NCBI RefSeq assembly: GCF_001442535.1
Contig: NZ_CP013141.1
Coordinates: forward strand, 2,825,574-2,889,573
Source: Lysobacter antibioticus
GTDB taxonomy: Bacteria > Pseudomonadota > Gammaproteobacteria > Xanthomonadales > Xanthomonadaceae
DNA length: 64,000 nt
Direction of reading: 5' to 3'
Each line of letters opens with the position of its first letter. Position 1 is the stretch's first letter. Positions 33,170 through 40,760 of this stretch are shown here, piece after piece. Made by a program: the position numbers and the translations under genes. Under the pieces are notes generated by a model. That model saw only the letters and a program-made list of their open reading frames with translations. It was not told where the DNA came from and ran no database searches.

Positions 33170-33382
33170 ATGCGCAACATCAAGTTGATCGTATTGGGAG
33201 CCCTGCTGGCGGTCTCCGCCGGCACCGGCGCGGCAACCGCTTCCGCCGGCTGTTATTGCTCCGTCGTTTACTACGACGCAGCCGGTACCGTGGTCGGCAT
33301 ACGGCAGCCGGCCGGATGCGGAGATCCGGGCTGGGGCATCATGACGATCCGGTCGAAGGCCTACGCGGGCTGCATCATGTAG
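33170..33382 (+). CDS. Small secreted cysteine-containing protein (DUF6289-like?)
   Basis: 70 residues from ATG 33170, with AAGGAG at 33155-33160; ATG 33164 would be too close to it. Signal peptide IKLIVLGALLAVSAGTGAATASA, leaving a mature peptide of about 42 residues: GCYCSVVYYDAAGTVVGIRQ, then a Gly/Cys segment ending YAGCIM. Four Cys could form two disulfides. The YYDAAGTVVG stretch recalls DUF6289-type small proteins found in many Lysobacter and other bacteria, but the match is tentative. A large GC-rich hairpin follows the stop. Confidence 0.7.
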   Translation: MRNIKLIVLGALLAVSAGTGAATASAGCYCSVVYYDAAGTVVGIRQPAGCGDPGWGIMTIRSKAYAGCIM

Positions 33383-33387
33383 CGCGC

Positions 33388-33454
33388 AGCGCTCGCGATA
33401 CTGCGAAGCCGCCCAGCGCCCGCGGGCGGCTTCGCATCCCTCGAGGCGAGCGCT
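33388..33454 (+). terminator. Long nested hairpin after the small secreted protein gene
   Basis: Inner perfect 13-bp arms TGCGAAGCCGCCC (33402-33414) and GGGCGGCTTCGCA (33424-33436) with a 9-nt loop, flanked by outer 9-bp arms AGCGCTCGC (33388-33396) and GCGAGCGCT (33446-33454). It begins 6 nt after a stop codon. There is no T-tract. It is probably a strong RNA hairpin or terminator. Confidence 0.6.
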
Positions 33455-33981
33455 CGCCGTCGTGCGTCGAGCCGTCCAGCGTCAAGCCGTCCTGCACCCA
33501 ATCGTCCTGCACCAGATCGTCGCGGGCGAGTGGTCGAAGCCCGTCTTGGACAGCGCGGGTTCCCCATTCGGGGCCGGAGTGGGTCGAATGTCCTGCTGTT
33601 GCAGCGGTCGGGATAAGACGAGCGACGGCGTGGATCTGGCTTGAGCGCAGCCTGGTCGGCAAGCGAATGCCGGCGCGCTGGTCGTCGTTTCCCGACAGTT
33701 GTGTGAACCGGGCGGCCGTTCTTTGGCACCCCCGACGAACGGTTCCGTGAAGGCATGGTGGCTCTTGTTGCCTCTGGTCCGGAATCCGCGCCGGTAAGTG
33801 CGATGGGATTCTCCCTGCCTTTGTCGGTCCGAAGGCGATTGCAGCGCAGAAGCAGGCATTACGGTGAACCGCCGCGTGCAGATCATCGTCCGATTCGCCT
33901 GCCGTCACCCGCTTCGGCGTATACGTGGTCGCAGCGGTGCTTGGCATCGCGGGGAGCTTCGCCCCTAAGAGGGGGCGTTCG
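33455..33981. other. Gap before the EAL-domain gene
   Basis: About 530 bp. Short imperfect direct repeats of CGTCCTGCACC occur at about 33490-33520. Frames on either strand give Arg/Ser/Pro-rich text without domains. No gene supported. Confidence 0.45.
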
Positions 33982-35742
33982 ATGCACGACGCAACGATCC
34001 ACGACGCAACGATCCATGACGTCGCCGATCCGCCAGGGAGCGGCGCGAGATATCGAGCCGTAGTGCAGTCGGCTCTCGATGCGATCATCGTTATCGACGA
34101 GCTCGGTCACATCAAGGAATTCAATCCGGCCGCCGAGCGGGTGTTCCGCTGGAGGCGCGAGCAAGTCATGGGACTCGATGTCGCCGAAGTCGTCATCCCG
34201 ACGGAGGTGCGCGCCCGTCATCGGCAGGGATTTCGTCGTCATCTGATGACCGGGGTCGCAACCCTCCTGGACCGGAGGCTGGAGCTGGTCGCCATCCGTG
34301 CAGGCGGCGAGAGGTTCCCTATCGAGCTGACCGTGACGCGGAGCGAGGGTGGGGCGACGCCGTATTTCACCGCCTTCATCCGCGATCTCACCGAACAGCA
34401 CCGGCTGAGCGCTGCGGTGGCCGACCATGCCCGGCATGATGTCGTAACCGGCCTGGACCGCTACTCCATACTCGAGCCCCGCCTGATCCGAGCGCTCGCG
34501 GACGAGACAACGTTCGCAACGGTGATTTTCGTCGACCTGGATCGCTTCCATGGGATCAACGAAGCCATCGGGCACTGCTACGGCGATGAAGTATTGCGGG
34601 CCGTCGGTGTGCGCCTGCAGGCGCTCGCCAGCCAACAGATCGCGGTATGCCATTTCGCGAGCGACGAGTTCGTGATCGTCCAGCAAGGAGGCGATGAGCC
34701 GGCCGCCGCGCGGCTCGCCGAGAGCATTCGCAATCTGCTGAGCTTGCCGTTCGAGAGTGACCACTACCGGGTGCTGTTGACCGCGACGGTAGGCATGAGT
34801 TGCGCCCCGGCGCACGGGCACGTCGCCCTGGATCTTCTGCGCCGTGCGCAAGCCGCCACGGAGCGCGGGAAGATTCTGGGCCGCGATTGCGTTTGCCCGT
34901 TCCAGACCGTGGACATGCAGGATATCGAGGATCGCATCGTCATGGGCGGCTTGTTGCGCGAGGCGGTGCAGGCCGGGGAGTTGACGCTGCTGTACCAGCC
35001 GCAATTCGCGGCTTCGGACATGCGGCTGACCGGTTTCGAGTCGCTGTTGCGATGGAGCAACCCGCAGCTCGGCGAGGTTGCGCCGGAAAGATTCATCCCG
35101 ATCGCCGAGGGCTTGGGCTTGATGCTGGAAATCGGCAACTGGGTGATACGCGAAGCCTGCCGGCAAATACGCGTTTGGTTGGATGCCGGCCATTCGGGCT
35201 TCACGATCGCGGTCAACGTATCGCCGCAGCAATTGCGGCGACCGGGCCTGCATCACGTGGTCGGCGGCGCATTGGCTGAGTTCTGCGTGCCCGGCGAGAT
35301 GCTCGAAATAGAGTTGACGGAAAGCACCGTGCTGGAGAACCTGGGGCGGGTGCAGGACGAACTGGGCAAGCTCAAGGCCTTGGGAACTCTGCTGGCCCTG
35401 GACGATTTCGGTACGGGACATTCGAGCCTGGCCTATCTGAAACATTTCGTCCTGGACAAGCTGAAGATCGACCAGACCTTCGTGCAGGGCCTGCCACTCA
35501 GCGTTCTGGACGCGTCGATATCCCGCGCGGTTCTGACCCTGGGGCGCGATCTCGGACTACGGGTCGCGGCCGAAGGCGTGGAGACCGCCGAGCAGGCGGT
35601 TTTTCTGCGCGACCTCGGATGCGATGAACTGCAGGGCTATCTGATGGGGCGGCCGGTCTCTGCCGAGGCGGCTGAGATCCATTTCGCGACCAGAGCTCCC
35701 GGATTCTCGGGCACATCGCATAAGCCGGCTGCCGAGGTCTGA
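33982..35742 (+). CDS. PAS-GGDEF(degenerate)-EAL cyclic-di-GMP phosphodiesterase
   Basis: 586 residues from ATG 33982 (GAGGGGG upstream). In order: an N-terminal HDATI repeat encoded by a 15-bp tandem duplication; a PAS domain (about 22-135; IIVIDELGHIKEFNPAAERVF); a GGDEF domain whose signature is ASDEF (226-230) and so probably not a cyclase; and an EAL domain (about 325-570) with E353xLxR, VNVSPQQLR, ELTES, DDFGTGHSSL, KIDQTFV and AEGVET all present, so it should hydrolyse c-di-GMP. No transmembrane segment, so cytoplasmic with a PAS-sensed signal. The degenerate GGDEF may bind GTP as a regulator, as known for other such tandem proteins. Confidence 0.92.
   Translation: MHDATIHDATIHDVADPPGSGARYRAVVQSALDAIIVIDELGHIKEFNPAAERVFRWRREQVMGLDVAEVVIPTEVRARHRQGFRRHLMTGVATLLDRRLELVAIRAGGERFPIELTVTRSEGGATPYFTAFIRDLTEQHRLSAAVADHARHDVVTGLDRYSILEPRLIRALADETTFATVIFVDLDRFHGINEAIGHCYGDEVLRAVGVRLQALASQQIAVCHFASDEFVIVQQGGDEPAAARLAESIRNLLSLPFESDHYRVLLTATVGMSCAPAHGHVALDLLRRAQAATERGKILGRDCVCPFQTVDMQDIEDRIVMGGLLREAVQAGELTLLYQPQFAASDMRLTGFESLLRWSNPQLGEVAPERFIPIAEGLGLMLEIGNWVIREACRQIRVWLDAGHSGFTIAVNVSPQQLRRPGLHHVVGGALAEFCVPGEMLEIELTESTVLENLGRVQDELGKLKALGTLLALDDFGTGHSSLAYLKHFVLDKLKIDQTFVQGLPLSVLDASISRAVLTLGRDLGLRVAAEGVETAEQAVFLRDLGCDELQGYLMGRPVSAEAAEIHFATRAPGFSGTSHKPAAEV
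33985..34020 (+). repeat. 15-bp tandem duplication at the start of the EAL gene
   Basis: CACGACGCAACGATC occurs twice in a row, followed by a partial third copy CATGACG, encoding HDATI-HDATI-HD. The length is a multiple of 3, so copy number changes keep the reading frame. Confidence 0.85.
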
Positions 35743-35898
35743 GAGGCGTTGCCGATCAGGCGCCGCGCTCAATCCGTGTCCGGTCCTGAGCGGGCCACCT
35801 GTCGGCACGGTCTAATGATGTCGGCTGCGGAAATGAAAAAGCGGGACCCGTGCAGGGCCCCGCCTCGAATCGCATCGTCCGTGGGCCGCTGCGAATCC

Positions 35899-36162
35899 CT
35901 ACATCTCCACGATTGGTCCACCCGGATCCGGCGCCGGTGGGCAACCCCTGTCCGGGGTGCACAGTCCGATCAAACGCCATGCGGCGCCGCGGCACTGATA
36001 CAGGGAGCCGGGATCGTACGGATGATCGTACGCCACCTGGAATAGCTCGCCCTCCCGTTCCACGGTGCAGGCGTAGGTCGGTTCGGCTGCGACCGGCGCA
36101 GCCGAGCCCAGCACGCCGGCGAAAAGAGCGAGCGCGGCTCCTTTGGCAATCCATCTCTTCAT
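35899..36162 (-). CDS. Small secreted protein with Cys motif
   Basis: 87 residues from ATG 36162 with GGAGGAA upstream; an in-frame ATG at 36237 adds a basic, leaderless stretch. Signal peptide GAALALFAGVLGSAAPVAA. Mature part of about 60 residues: YACTVEREGELFQVAYDHPYDPG, LYQCRGAAWRLIGLCTPDRGCPPAPD. Four Cys suggest two disulfides. No family recognised. A divergent candidate gene at 36193 carries a similar C-x-GAAW-...-C segment near its end, hinting that they may be related. Confidence 0.7.
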   Translation of the reverse strand: MKRWIAKGAALALFAGVLGSAAPVAAEPTYACTVEREGELFQVAYDHPYDPGSLYQCRGAAWRLIGLCTPDRGCPPAPDPGGPIVEM

Positions 36163-36192
36163 GCGGTGTTCCTCCATTGAAAGCCGCCTCGC

Positions 36193-36453
36193 TTGATTCC
36201 TATCTGGGTTTGGGCAGTGGCTGCAAGCACGGCCCATCGCGACGACGCGAGCGCCCCGGAAGCGGCGGCGGCCTCCGGAATTCCTATTGAAACGACGCTA
36301 GCACAGGGCGGCTCGTCAGTCGGTGCGCAGGTGCCGGTACCGGTGGAGTTCGAGCATTGGGCTGTGCTTTCACCTGGGCGGCTGGATGAAGCGGCGTTGA
36401 TCTGCAGCGGCGCGGCCTGGCCCTCGGGAAGGCTGGCCTGTGTCGTGCAATAA
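36193..36453 (+). CDS. Possible small exported protein (uncertain)
   Basis: 86 codons from TTG 36193, preceded immediately by an in-frame stop, so the start must be TTG or internal. The first residues (IPIWVWAVAAS) are hydrophobic; the end reads LICSGAAWPSGRLACVVQ, resembling the C-x-GAAW-...-C segment of the divergent neighbour. A perfect 9-bp hairpin overlaps the stop region, as for a real gene end. No ribosome site is seen. Either a small paralogue or a chance frame. Confidence 0.35.
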   Translation: MIPIWVWAVAASTAHRDDASAPEAAAASGIPIETTLAQGGSSVGAQVPVPVEFEHWAVLSPGRLDEAALICSGAAWPSGRLACVVQ

Positions 36454-36477
36454 GAGCGGCCGGCCACTGGCCGCTCT
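36453..36477 (+). terminator. Hairpin at the end of the 36193 frame
   Basis: AGAGCGGCC / GGCCGCTCT with a 7-nt loop, starting at the last base of a TAA codon. No T-run. The same hairpin read on the other strand lies beyond the stop of the minus-strand gene at 36627, so it may serve either gene. Confidence 0.5.
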
Positions 36478-36626
36478 CTACCCGATGCCCTGAGTCTTCG
36501 ACATCCGGAACTGCACGATGTCCGCGCATTTCCGGGCGCCTCGATGCGGCCGTGAGCGAACGCAGCTGAGGCTTCTACGCAGCCTTGCCGTTAGCGGAAG
36601 CCGGAAGGCCGAACGCGCGGGGGCCG

Positions 36627-36968
36627 TCATGCATTCGGATCTTCCGGCCGGCGAAGATCGAACCGGCAGTGAAGACAGAAATCGGTTCGATAGTCGGTGT
36701 GAGCGCGATCGTCCGACGGGCCGGCCGCCACCCACTGATGTGGGATCTTCGCGCAGGACGGGCAACGGAACTGATCGGCTTTGCCGAGCCGCTTGACCGT
36801 TCGCACTCCCAAGATGATCAGGATGAGGGCCGAAGCGGATATCGTAGCGACAGCGACCGTGGTCGAGGGCGCAAAGAAGCCGAGGAGCCCGAAGGCGATG
36901 GCGCCACAGGAAAACAGCGGGGTGGTATCGGACGGCGCCCTCAGTCGGTTGTACTCGTCTAACGTCAT
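36627..36968 (-). CDS. Two-helix membrane protein with a zinc-ribbon tail
   Basis: 113 residues from ATG 36968. Two closely spaced hydrophobic segments (LFSCGAIAFGLLGFFAP and VAVATISASALILIILGV) form a hairpin, followed by a basic linker and a C-terminal CPSC...CLHC pair of knuckles (FRCPSCAKIPHQW, DFCLHCRFDLRRPEDP), a zinc-ribbon arrangement. Cytoplasmic placement of the ribbon is likely from the Arg/Lys-rich linker. Function unknown; the layout is common among small bacterial membrane proteins. The ribosome site is weak. Confidence 0.75.
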   Translation of the reverse strand: MTLDEYNRLRAPSDTTPLFSCGAIAFGLLGFFAPSTTVAVATISASALILIILGVRTVKRLGKADQFRCPSCAKIPHQWVAAGPSDDRAHTDYRTDFCLHCRFDLRRPEDPNA

Positions 36969-37105
36969 GCTTCTAAGGCCCTGGGGCGTCGGCGATCTGA
37001 TGGCCGAACGATAGCAGTTCGATGCCCTGGTTCGATTTTCGGGGGTGGTTCTCTGGCCGGCCGTCTAGACGGGCGATAGACTTCGCCTGCCCGGTGCGAG
37101 ATGGC

Positions 37106-37164
37106 TCTCTCGTTGGGGCAAGACGAAGCCGCATCGCGGCTCGGCCATGGTCGGGCATCGGGCG
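37106..37164 (+). other. Weak attC-like site B1
   Basis: CAAGACGAAGCCGC then ATCGCGGCTCGGCC and GGTCGGGCATCGGGC resemble the CAAGCCGA, TCGGCTTAA and TCGGGCGTTGGGC parts of a 59-base element; the left core is poorly preserved. It lies about 25 nt before the start of a 53-residue gene whose own end meets a better site (B2). Confidence 0.3.
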
Positions 37165-37189
37165 AACTATCTCGACAGGAGGTTTGGAT

Positions 37190-37351
37190 ATGAGTCTCAC
37201 TCTTCGCGACAAAGTCCTTGGGCATATCCGTGCCAACGGCGCACAGGTCCGCATCGTGTGTTTTCTGCTTTCGTTCTGGTTGGTGTGGGCGCAGGCGTCA
37301 AACATCAGCCGGTTCTTCGCTGGCTTCCTTGATGGCATGTCCGGACGCTAG
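37190..37351 (+). CDS. Tiny single-helix membrane protein, cassette-like
   Basis: 53 residues with an AGGAGG ribosome site before ATG 37190. A basic N-terminus (LRDKVLGHIRANGAQVR) is followed by one hydrophobic helix (IVCFLLSFWLVWAQASN) and FFAGFLDGMSGR. The stop TAG lies in GCTAGCG, like the cores that end other cassette genes here, and the attC-like site B2 follows within 20 nt. Function unknown. Short proteins of this kind are typical of integron cassettes. Confidence 0.65.
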   Translation: MSLTLRDKVLGHIRANGAQVRIVCFLLSFWLVWAQASNISRFFAGFLDGMSGR

Positions 37352-37369
37352 CGTCTTGCTTGGGCGCCT

Positions 37370-37433
37370 TGCCCGACAATTATTCGAGCCGATGGCGCTT
37401 CGCCGGCCGCGGCGGTATCAAACGGCGTTTCGT
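37370..37433 (+). other. attC-like site B2
   Basis: Left core GCCCGAC, AATTATTCGAGCCGATGGCG, a hairpin around CTT with CGCC..., and a right end GGCGTTTCG. AATTATTCGAGCCGA is nearly the canonical left half; the right half has lost TCGGCTTAA. The gene at 37468 starts about 35 nt later. Confidence 0.55.
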
Positions 37434-37467
37434 CGCTTCGCTCGCTTGAGCTAGACAAGGGGAAACC

Positions 37468-38232
37468 ATGCGTTACCTGATGTGTACGGCAGTACTGGTG
37501 TTGCTTGCTGTCGGTAGTGCGAAGGCGGAATCGATCGCGACGGACATCGTCGTCAGGGCGAAGGCACGGGACGGAAAGTTCATCGGCTCGTCGATCGGAG
37601 GCGCCTGGGTCCGCATCAAGGACGCGGACAGCGACAAAGTGCTGGCGGAGGGCTTGACCGAAGGCGGCACCGGCGACACCGAGACCATCATGAGTACGCC
37701 CCGAACGCGTTACGGCGCGATAGCGGGGAACGCAGCCGCATTCAAGGCCAGGCTGTTACTCGACAGGCCGGTGTTTGCGACCGTCGAAGTGCTGGCGCCT
37801 TACATCAAGAAGCAGGCCAGGACCGTATCGCAGACGCAACTCTGGCTCGTCCCCGGAAAGCCTGTGGTTGGCGACGGCTTGATCGTCGAAGTGCCGGGCA
37901 TGATCGTCGACATACTGAGCCCGGGCACCCACCTGTACACGCCGCTCAGCCAAGCGCCTTACGAGCTCAAAGCGAACGTGGTCATGATGTGCGGCTGCAT
38001 CCTGACCGAAGGCGGCACCTGGGACGGCAAGACTATGGAAGTGGCCGCGATCGTCGAGAAGGACGGCCGTCCCTATGAAACAATACCGCTGCATATGCAG
38101 GCAACGATGAATACCTTCCAGGCGCTGTTGAAGCCCGATGCCCCGGGGAACTATCACATCACCGTCTATGCCTACGACCCGAAGACCGGCAACACGGGTG
38201 TCGATCAAACCAGCTTCGTGGTGACGAAATAG
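37468..38232 (+). CDS. Secreted hypothetical protein, cassette-adjacent
   Basis: 254 residues with AAGGGG before ATG 37468. Signal peptide LMCTAVLVLLAVGSAKA. Two beta-rich halves: first ESIATDIVVRAKARDGKFIG, with TPRTRYGAIAGNAAAFKARLLLDRPVFATVEVLAPY; second PYELKANVVMMCGCILTEGGTWDG, ending NYHITVYAYDPKTGNTGVDQTSFVV. The second half resembles an Ig-like domain with a Cys-Gly-Cys that could bind metal. It recalls domains of transthyretin-like secreted proteins, but I cannot assign it. It begins just after attC-like site B2; no site is seen at its end. Confidence 0.7.
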   Translation: MRYLMCTAVLVLLAVGSAKAESIATDIVVRAKARDGKFIGSSIGGAWVRIKDADSDKVLAEGLTEGGTGDTETIMSTPRTRYGAIAGNAAAFKARLLLDRPVFATVEVLAPYIKKQARTVSQTQLWLVPGKPVVGDGLIVEVPGMIVDILSPGTHLYTPLSQAPYELKANVVMMCGCILTEGGTWDGKTMEVAAIVEKDGRPYETIPLHMQATMNTFQALLKPDAPGNYHITVYAYDPKTGNTGVDQTSFVVTK

Positions 38233-38315
38233 GCGGACCGACCTGGTTCGCGCTGCGGATTGCATTGCGCGCTGCGTTCGCTGGCGACTCATCCAGCGAC
38301 GCGCGACATCGTTGG

Positions 38316-38362
38316 CCGGTTCCGGTTCCGGTTCCGGTTCCGGTTCCGGTTGCGGTTGCGGT
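38316..38362. repeat. CCGGTT hexanucleotide repeat
   Basis: Six exact CCGGTT units in tandem (38316-38351) followed by two GCGGTT-type variants. It lies in the 270-bp gap between genes, about 140 bp before the start at 38504. Such short GC-rich repeats change copy number by slippage and could alter promoter spacing. Confidence 0.9.
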
Positions 38363-38503
38363 GTCGCGCGACAGACCCAAGCGCGCCATCGCGGCTCGCG
38401 GCTATGGCAAACTCGGTCGGCCATGCTGCCTGCGCCTTCGAGCGACGACCGTACGGCAAGCGAAACCGGTTGCGGGTGACGCCGCGGATTGCGAGAGGCC
38501 TGG

Positions 38504-39433
38504 ATGGGTATGGAGCGACGCGCAAGGGATGGCTGGAGAGGCAAGGTCCTGATTGGAAGCTTGGTATCGCTCGTGGTCGGGGGGGCAGTCTGGTGGGGAT
38601 TGGGTCGCGACCGGCTTACGGACGAGGAGCGCCGGTCGGCTCCGCAAGTAGCGGGGGCCGATGCATCGACACCGGATTCCTTACCTGCCGGGGCGCCGTT
38701 GCCCCAAGGCTCGTTTCTGGAGACCCACAAAGAGCTCGAAGTCCGCGCACGCGCAGGCGACGCGCGGGCGGCCTATCGCCTCGGCCAGATCATCAGCCGA
38801 TGTCGTGAGTACCGGCCGATTCCCGGTGGCGCCTTTACCGAGATGTTGGCGCAAGCGATCGCCAAGGCCGGCAGCAGCATGAGCTTGGGCGGGCGCAGAA
38901 TGGACGATCCGGACCTTCTGGATACCTTGCTGTACGGCAAAGACAGAATGGATGCGATCTGCGGCGAGGTAGGGGACTTGCCGGCCTCGGTGCGCAAGGG
39001 CGATGCGCGCGCCTGGTTCGAATTGGCCGCCGAAGGCGGCCATGCGAAAGCGATGGTCGACTATGCCGCTTTCGCGTTCGAGGAATTTCCCTCCGATGCG
39101 GACCTGCTGGACAACGCCGCGGAGGTGCTCGCACGACGTGAGCGGGCCCGTGGTTACCTGCGCCGTGCGTTCGAGGCGGGCGAGCCCGAGTCGCTGCTGG
39201 CCTTGGCCGCGAGCCATGGGCATAGAGCGTATCTGGGCCGCAACATGACCGACGCGCTCGCTTACTGGAAGGCGTATCGACGGACGGGCGAAGGCAGCCG
39301 GCTGCCGCAAGGGGTTGCGAGGATGATGGAAGCGCAATTGCTGGAGCATGCGAACCCCCAGCAGGTGCGCGATTCCGAGCGCCGCTCGCTCGAAATCCTG
39401 CAGGCATTTCAGCAAAGGAAGGCGCCGCTATGA
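38504..39433 (+). CDS. Membrane-anchored Sel1/TPR-like repeat protein (first of pair)
   Basis: 309 residues from ATG 38504, with GAGAGG at 38493-38498. One N-terminal helix (KVLIGSLVSLVVGGAVWWGLG) anchors it, probably in the inner membrane facing the periplasm. Sel1/TPR-like helical repeats follow (ARAGDARAAYRLGQIISRC, KGDARAWFELAAEGGHAKAMVDYAAFAF, RARGYLRRAFEAGEPESLLALA). The stop overlaps the next start by ATGA, and the next protein has the same plan, so the two are a duplicated, co-translated pair. Protein-protein interaction is the likely role. Partner unknown. Confidence 0.8.
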   Translation: MGMERRARDGWRGKVLIGSLVSLVVGGAVWWGLGRDRLTDEERRSAPQVAGADASTPDSLPAGAPLPQGSFLETHKELEVRARAGDARAAYRLGQIISRCREYRPIPGGAFTEMLAQAIAKAGSSMSLGGRRMDDPDLLDTLLYGKDRMDAICGEVGDLPASVRKGDARAWFELAAEGGHAKAMVDYAAFAFEEFPSDADLLDNAAEVLARRERARGYLRRAFEAGEPESLLALAASHGHRAYLGRNMTDALAYWKAYRRTGEGSRLPQGVARMMEAQLLEHANPQQVRDSERRSLEILQAFQQRKAPL

Positions 39434-40467
39434 AACGAGGGCTCGGATGGGGAGTGTTGACGTTGGCCCTGGGCGGCTTGGCCGCATGGTTTTATACCGG
39501 CCGAAACACGTCGACGCAGAGCGGCGCCACGACACAGGCCGTGATCGCCGAAGCGAAGACGTCCGAGAAGCGCGCAGTGCCGGCTGGGCAAGACGCCGCC
39601 GCCGCGCTTCGGCAACGTCTGTCGCAACTGCCGCAAGAATCGGCCGCGAATCGCGCCGCCAGCAAGCGTTTCCTGGAGCAGATATGGAGCAAGAATCCAT
39701 ACGGTAAGTGGTGGCTCCCGCCGCTCGACGAAGTCTATGCCGAGCTGCGCGCAGCGGCGGAACGGGGCGACGTCGAGGCCGCCTCCGTTTTGGGGGGCCG
39801 ATCGGCCCAATGCCGCAAGACGGTGATGGAAAGCACGCCGGACAAATTGCTGGCCCAGCTGGAAGAGGAGATGGAGTCCCCGGTGGACGCCGAATATGCA
39901 CAAGCGCGCATGGCAACCGTCCACGAACGATTCGCCCGGGAACTTGCGCAGTACGAAGCCTGTTCGCGGGTGGGCCAGGCCGCCCTGGACGAATCTTTGC
40001 TGTGGCTGGAGCGTGCCGGCCGGGGCGATGCGAAGGACGCCAGGCTCGCCTATGTGGCCACCTGGTCCGAACAGGCGGGTAGCGACCGCGATGGATTGAT
40101 CGCCGACATCGAGCGCGCGGCGCAGCAGCGGACCTTGGCGCGCGAATGGCTGGCTCAAGGCCTGGCCGCCGGCGAGGACCGCGCTTTGGATATCTACATC
40201 GATGCGTACGCCAGGAGCGGCGCGTTATTCCCACGCGACCGAGTGCAGGAACTGGCGTATGGCTATGCCCGCGACCTGGTCCGGGGCCGCCGCGGTTCCG
40301 GGTTCGAGGCGCTGTGGGCGAATGGCCCGACTCGCTTCGGCGACCTGTCGTCGCAGCAATGGGACGCGATTGAGGCGCAAGGGCGGGCGATTTTCAAGGC
40401 TCACTACGAATCGCGCCCGGTGGGGCCGAAGGGTGCGCCGTCGCCGCCGTTGCGCAAGGCCGAGTAA
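39430..40467 (+). CDS. Membrane-anchored Sel1/TPR-like repeat protein (second of pair)
   Basis: 345 residues; ATG 39430 overlaps the preceding stop. N-terminal helix GVLTLALGGLAAWFYTG, a Thr/Ala/Gln linker, then helical repeats similar to those of the upstream gene: LRAAAERGDVEAASVLGGRSAQCRKTVM, LDESLLWLERAGRGDAKDARLAYVATW, REWLAQGLAAGEDRALDIYIDAYARSGAL. The shared GD-A-AA-xLG...C pattern marks a tandem duplication. No catalytic motif. Downstream about 280 bp hold no gene before the converging LytTR gene. Confidence 0.8.
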   Translation: MKRGLGWGVLTLALGGLAAWFYTGRNTSTQSGATTQAVIAEAKTSEKRAVPAGQDAAAALRQRLSQLPQESAANRAASKRFLEQIWSKNPYGKWWLPPLDEVYAELRAAAERGDVEAASVLGGRSAQCRKTVMESTPDKLLAQLEEEMESPVDAEYAQARMATVHERFARELAQYEACSRVGQAALDESLLWLERAGRGDAKDARLAYVATWSEQAGSDRDGLIADIERAAQQRTLAREWLAQGLAAGEDRALDIYIDAYARSGALFPRDRVQELAYGYARDLVRGRRGSGFEALWANGPTRFGDLSSQQWDAIEAQGRAIFKAHYESRPVGPKGAPSPPLRKAE

Positions 40468-40728
40468 CCGCTGCAGGAGTGCGCCGGGACTGTCGATAAC
40501 GGGCGCGGATAAGCTTGCCTTGTTTACGGTCGGCGGCGCGGCCGTTGCTGCGAAGGCGACAAGCAGGCTCGTTGCGAAGGCCGCCGAGGCCGAGCGGAAC
40601 ACGCTGGTTTTCATGGGCGGCGAGAACCCTCTCGATGAACGAGGCGGCGGAAGCGAGCGCTCGCTTCGGTCGTTGCCCGAATACCTGCGCTCGGTGCGAG
40701 GCCGCCGACCCGCAGCGGAGCTGGGCCT

Positions 40729-40760
40729 GGTCAGATCAGGTCAGGTCAGGTCAGGTCAGC
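40729..40760. repeat. GGTCA pentanucleotide repeat
   Basis: GGTCA units in tandem (one GATCA variant), running into the stop codon of the minus-strand LytTR gene. On that strand the units read TGACC. Repeat-number change would mainly alter the sequence just after the stop. Confidence 0.85.

Noticed and set aside
33883..35445. 520-codon minus frame over the EAL gene
   Set aside because: Shadow frame; the plus strand encodes an intact PAS-GGDEF-EAL protein.
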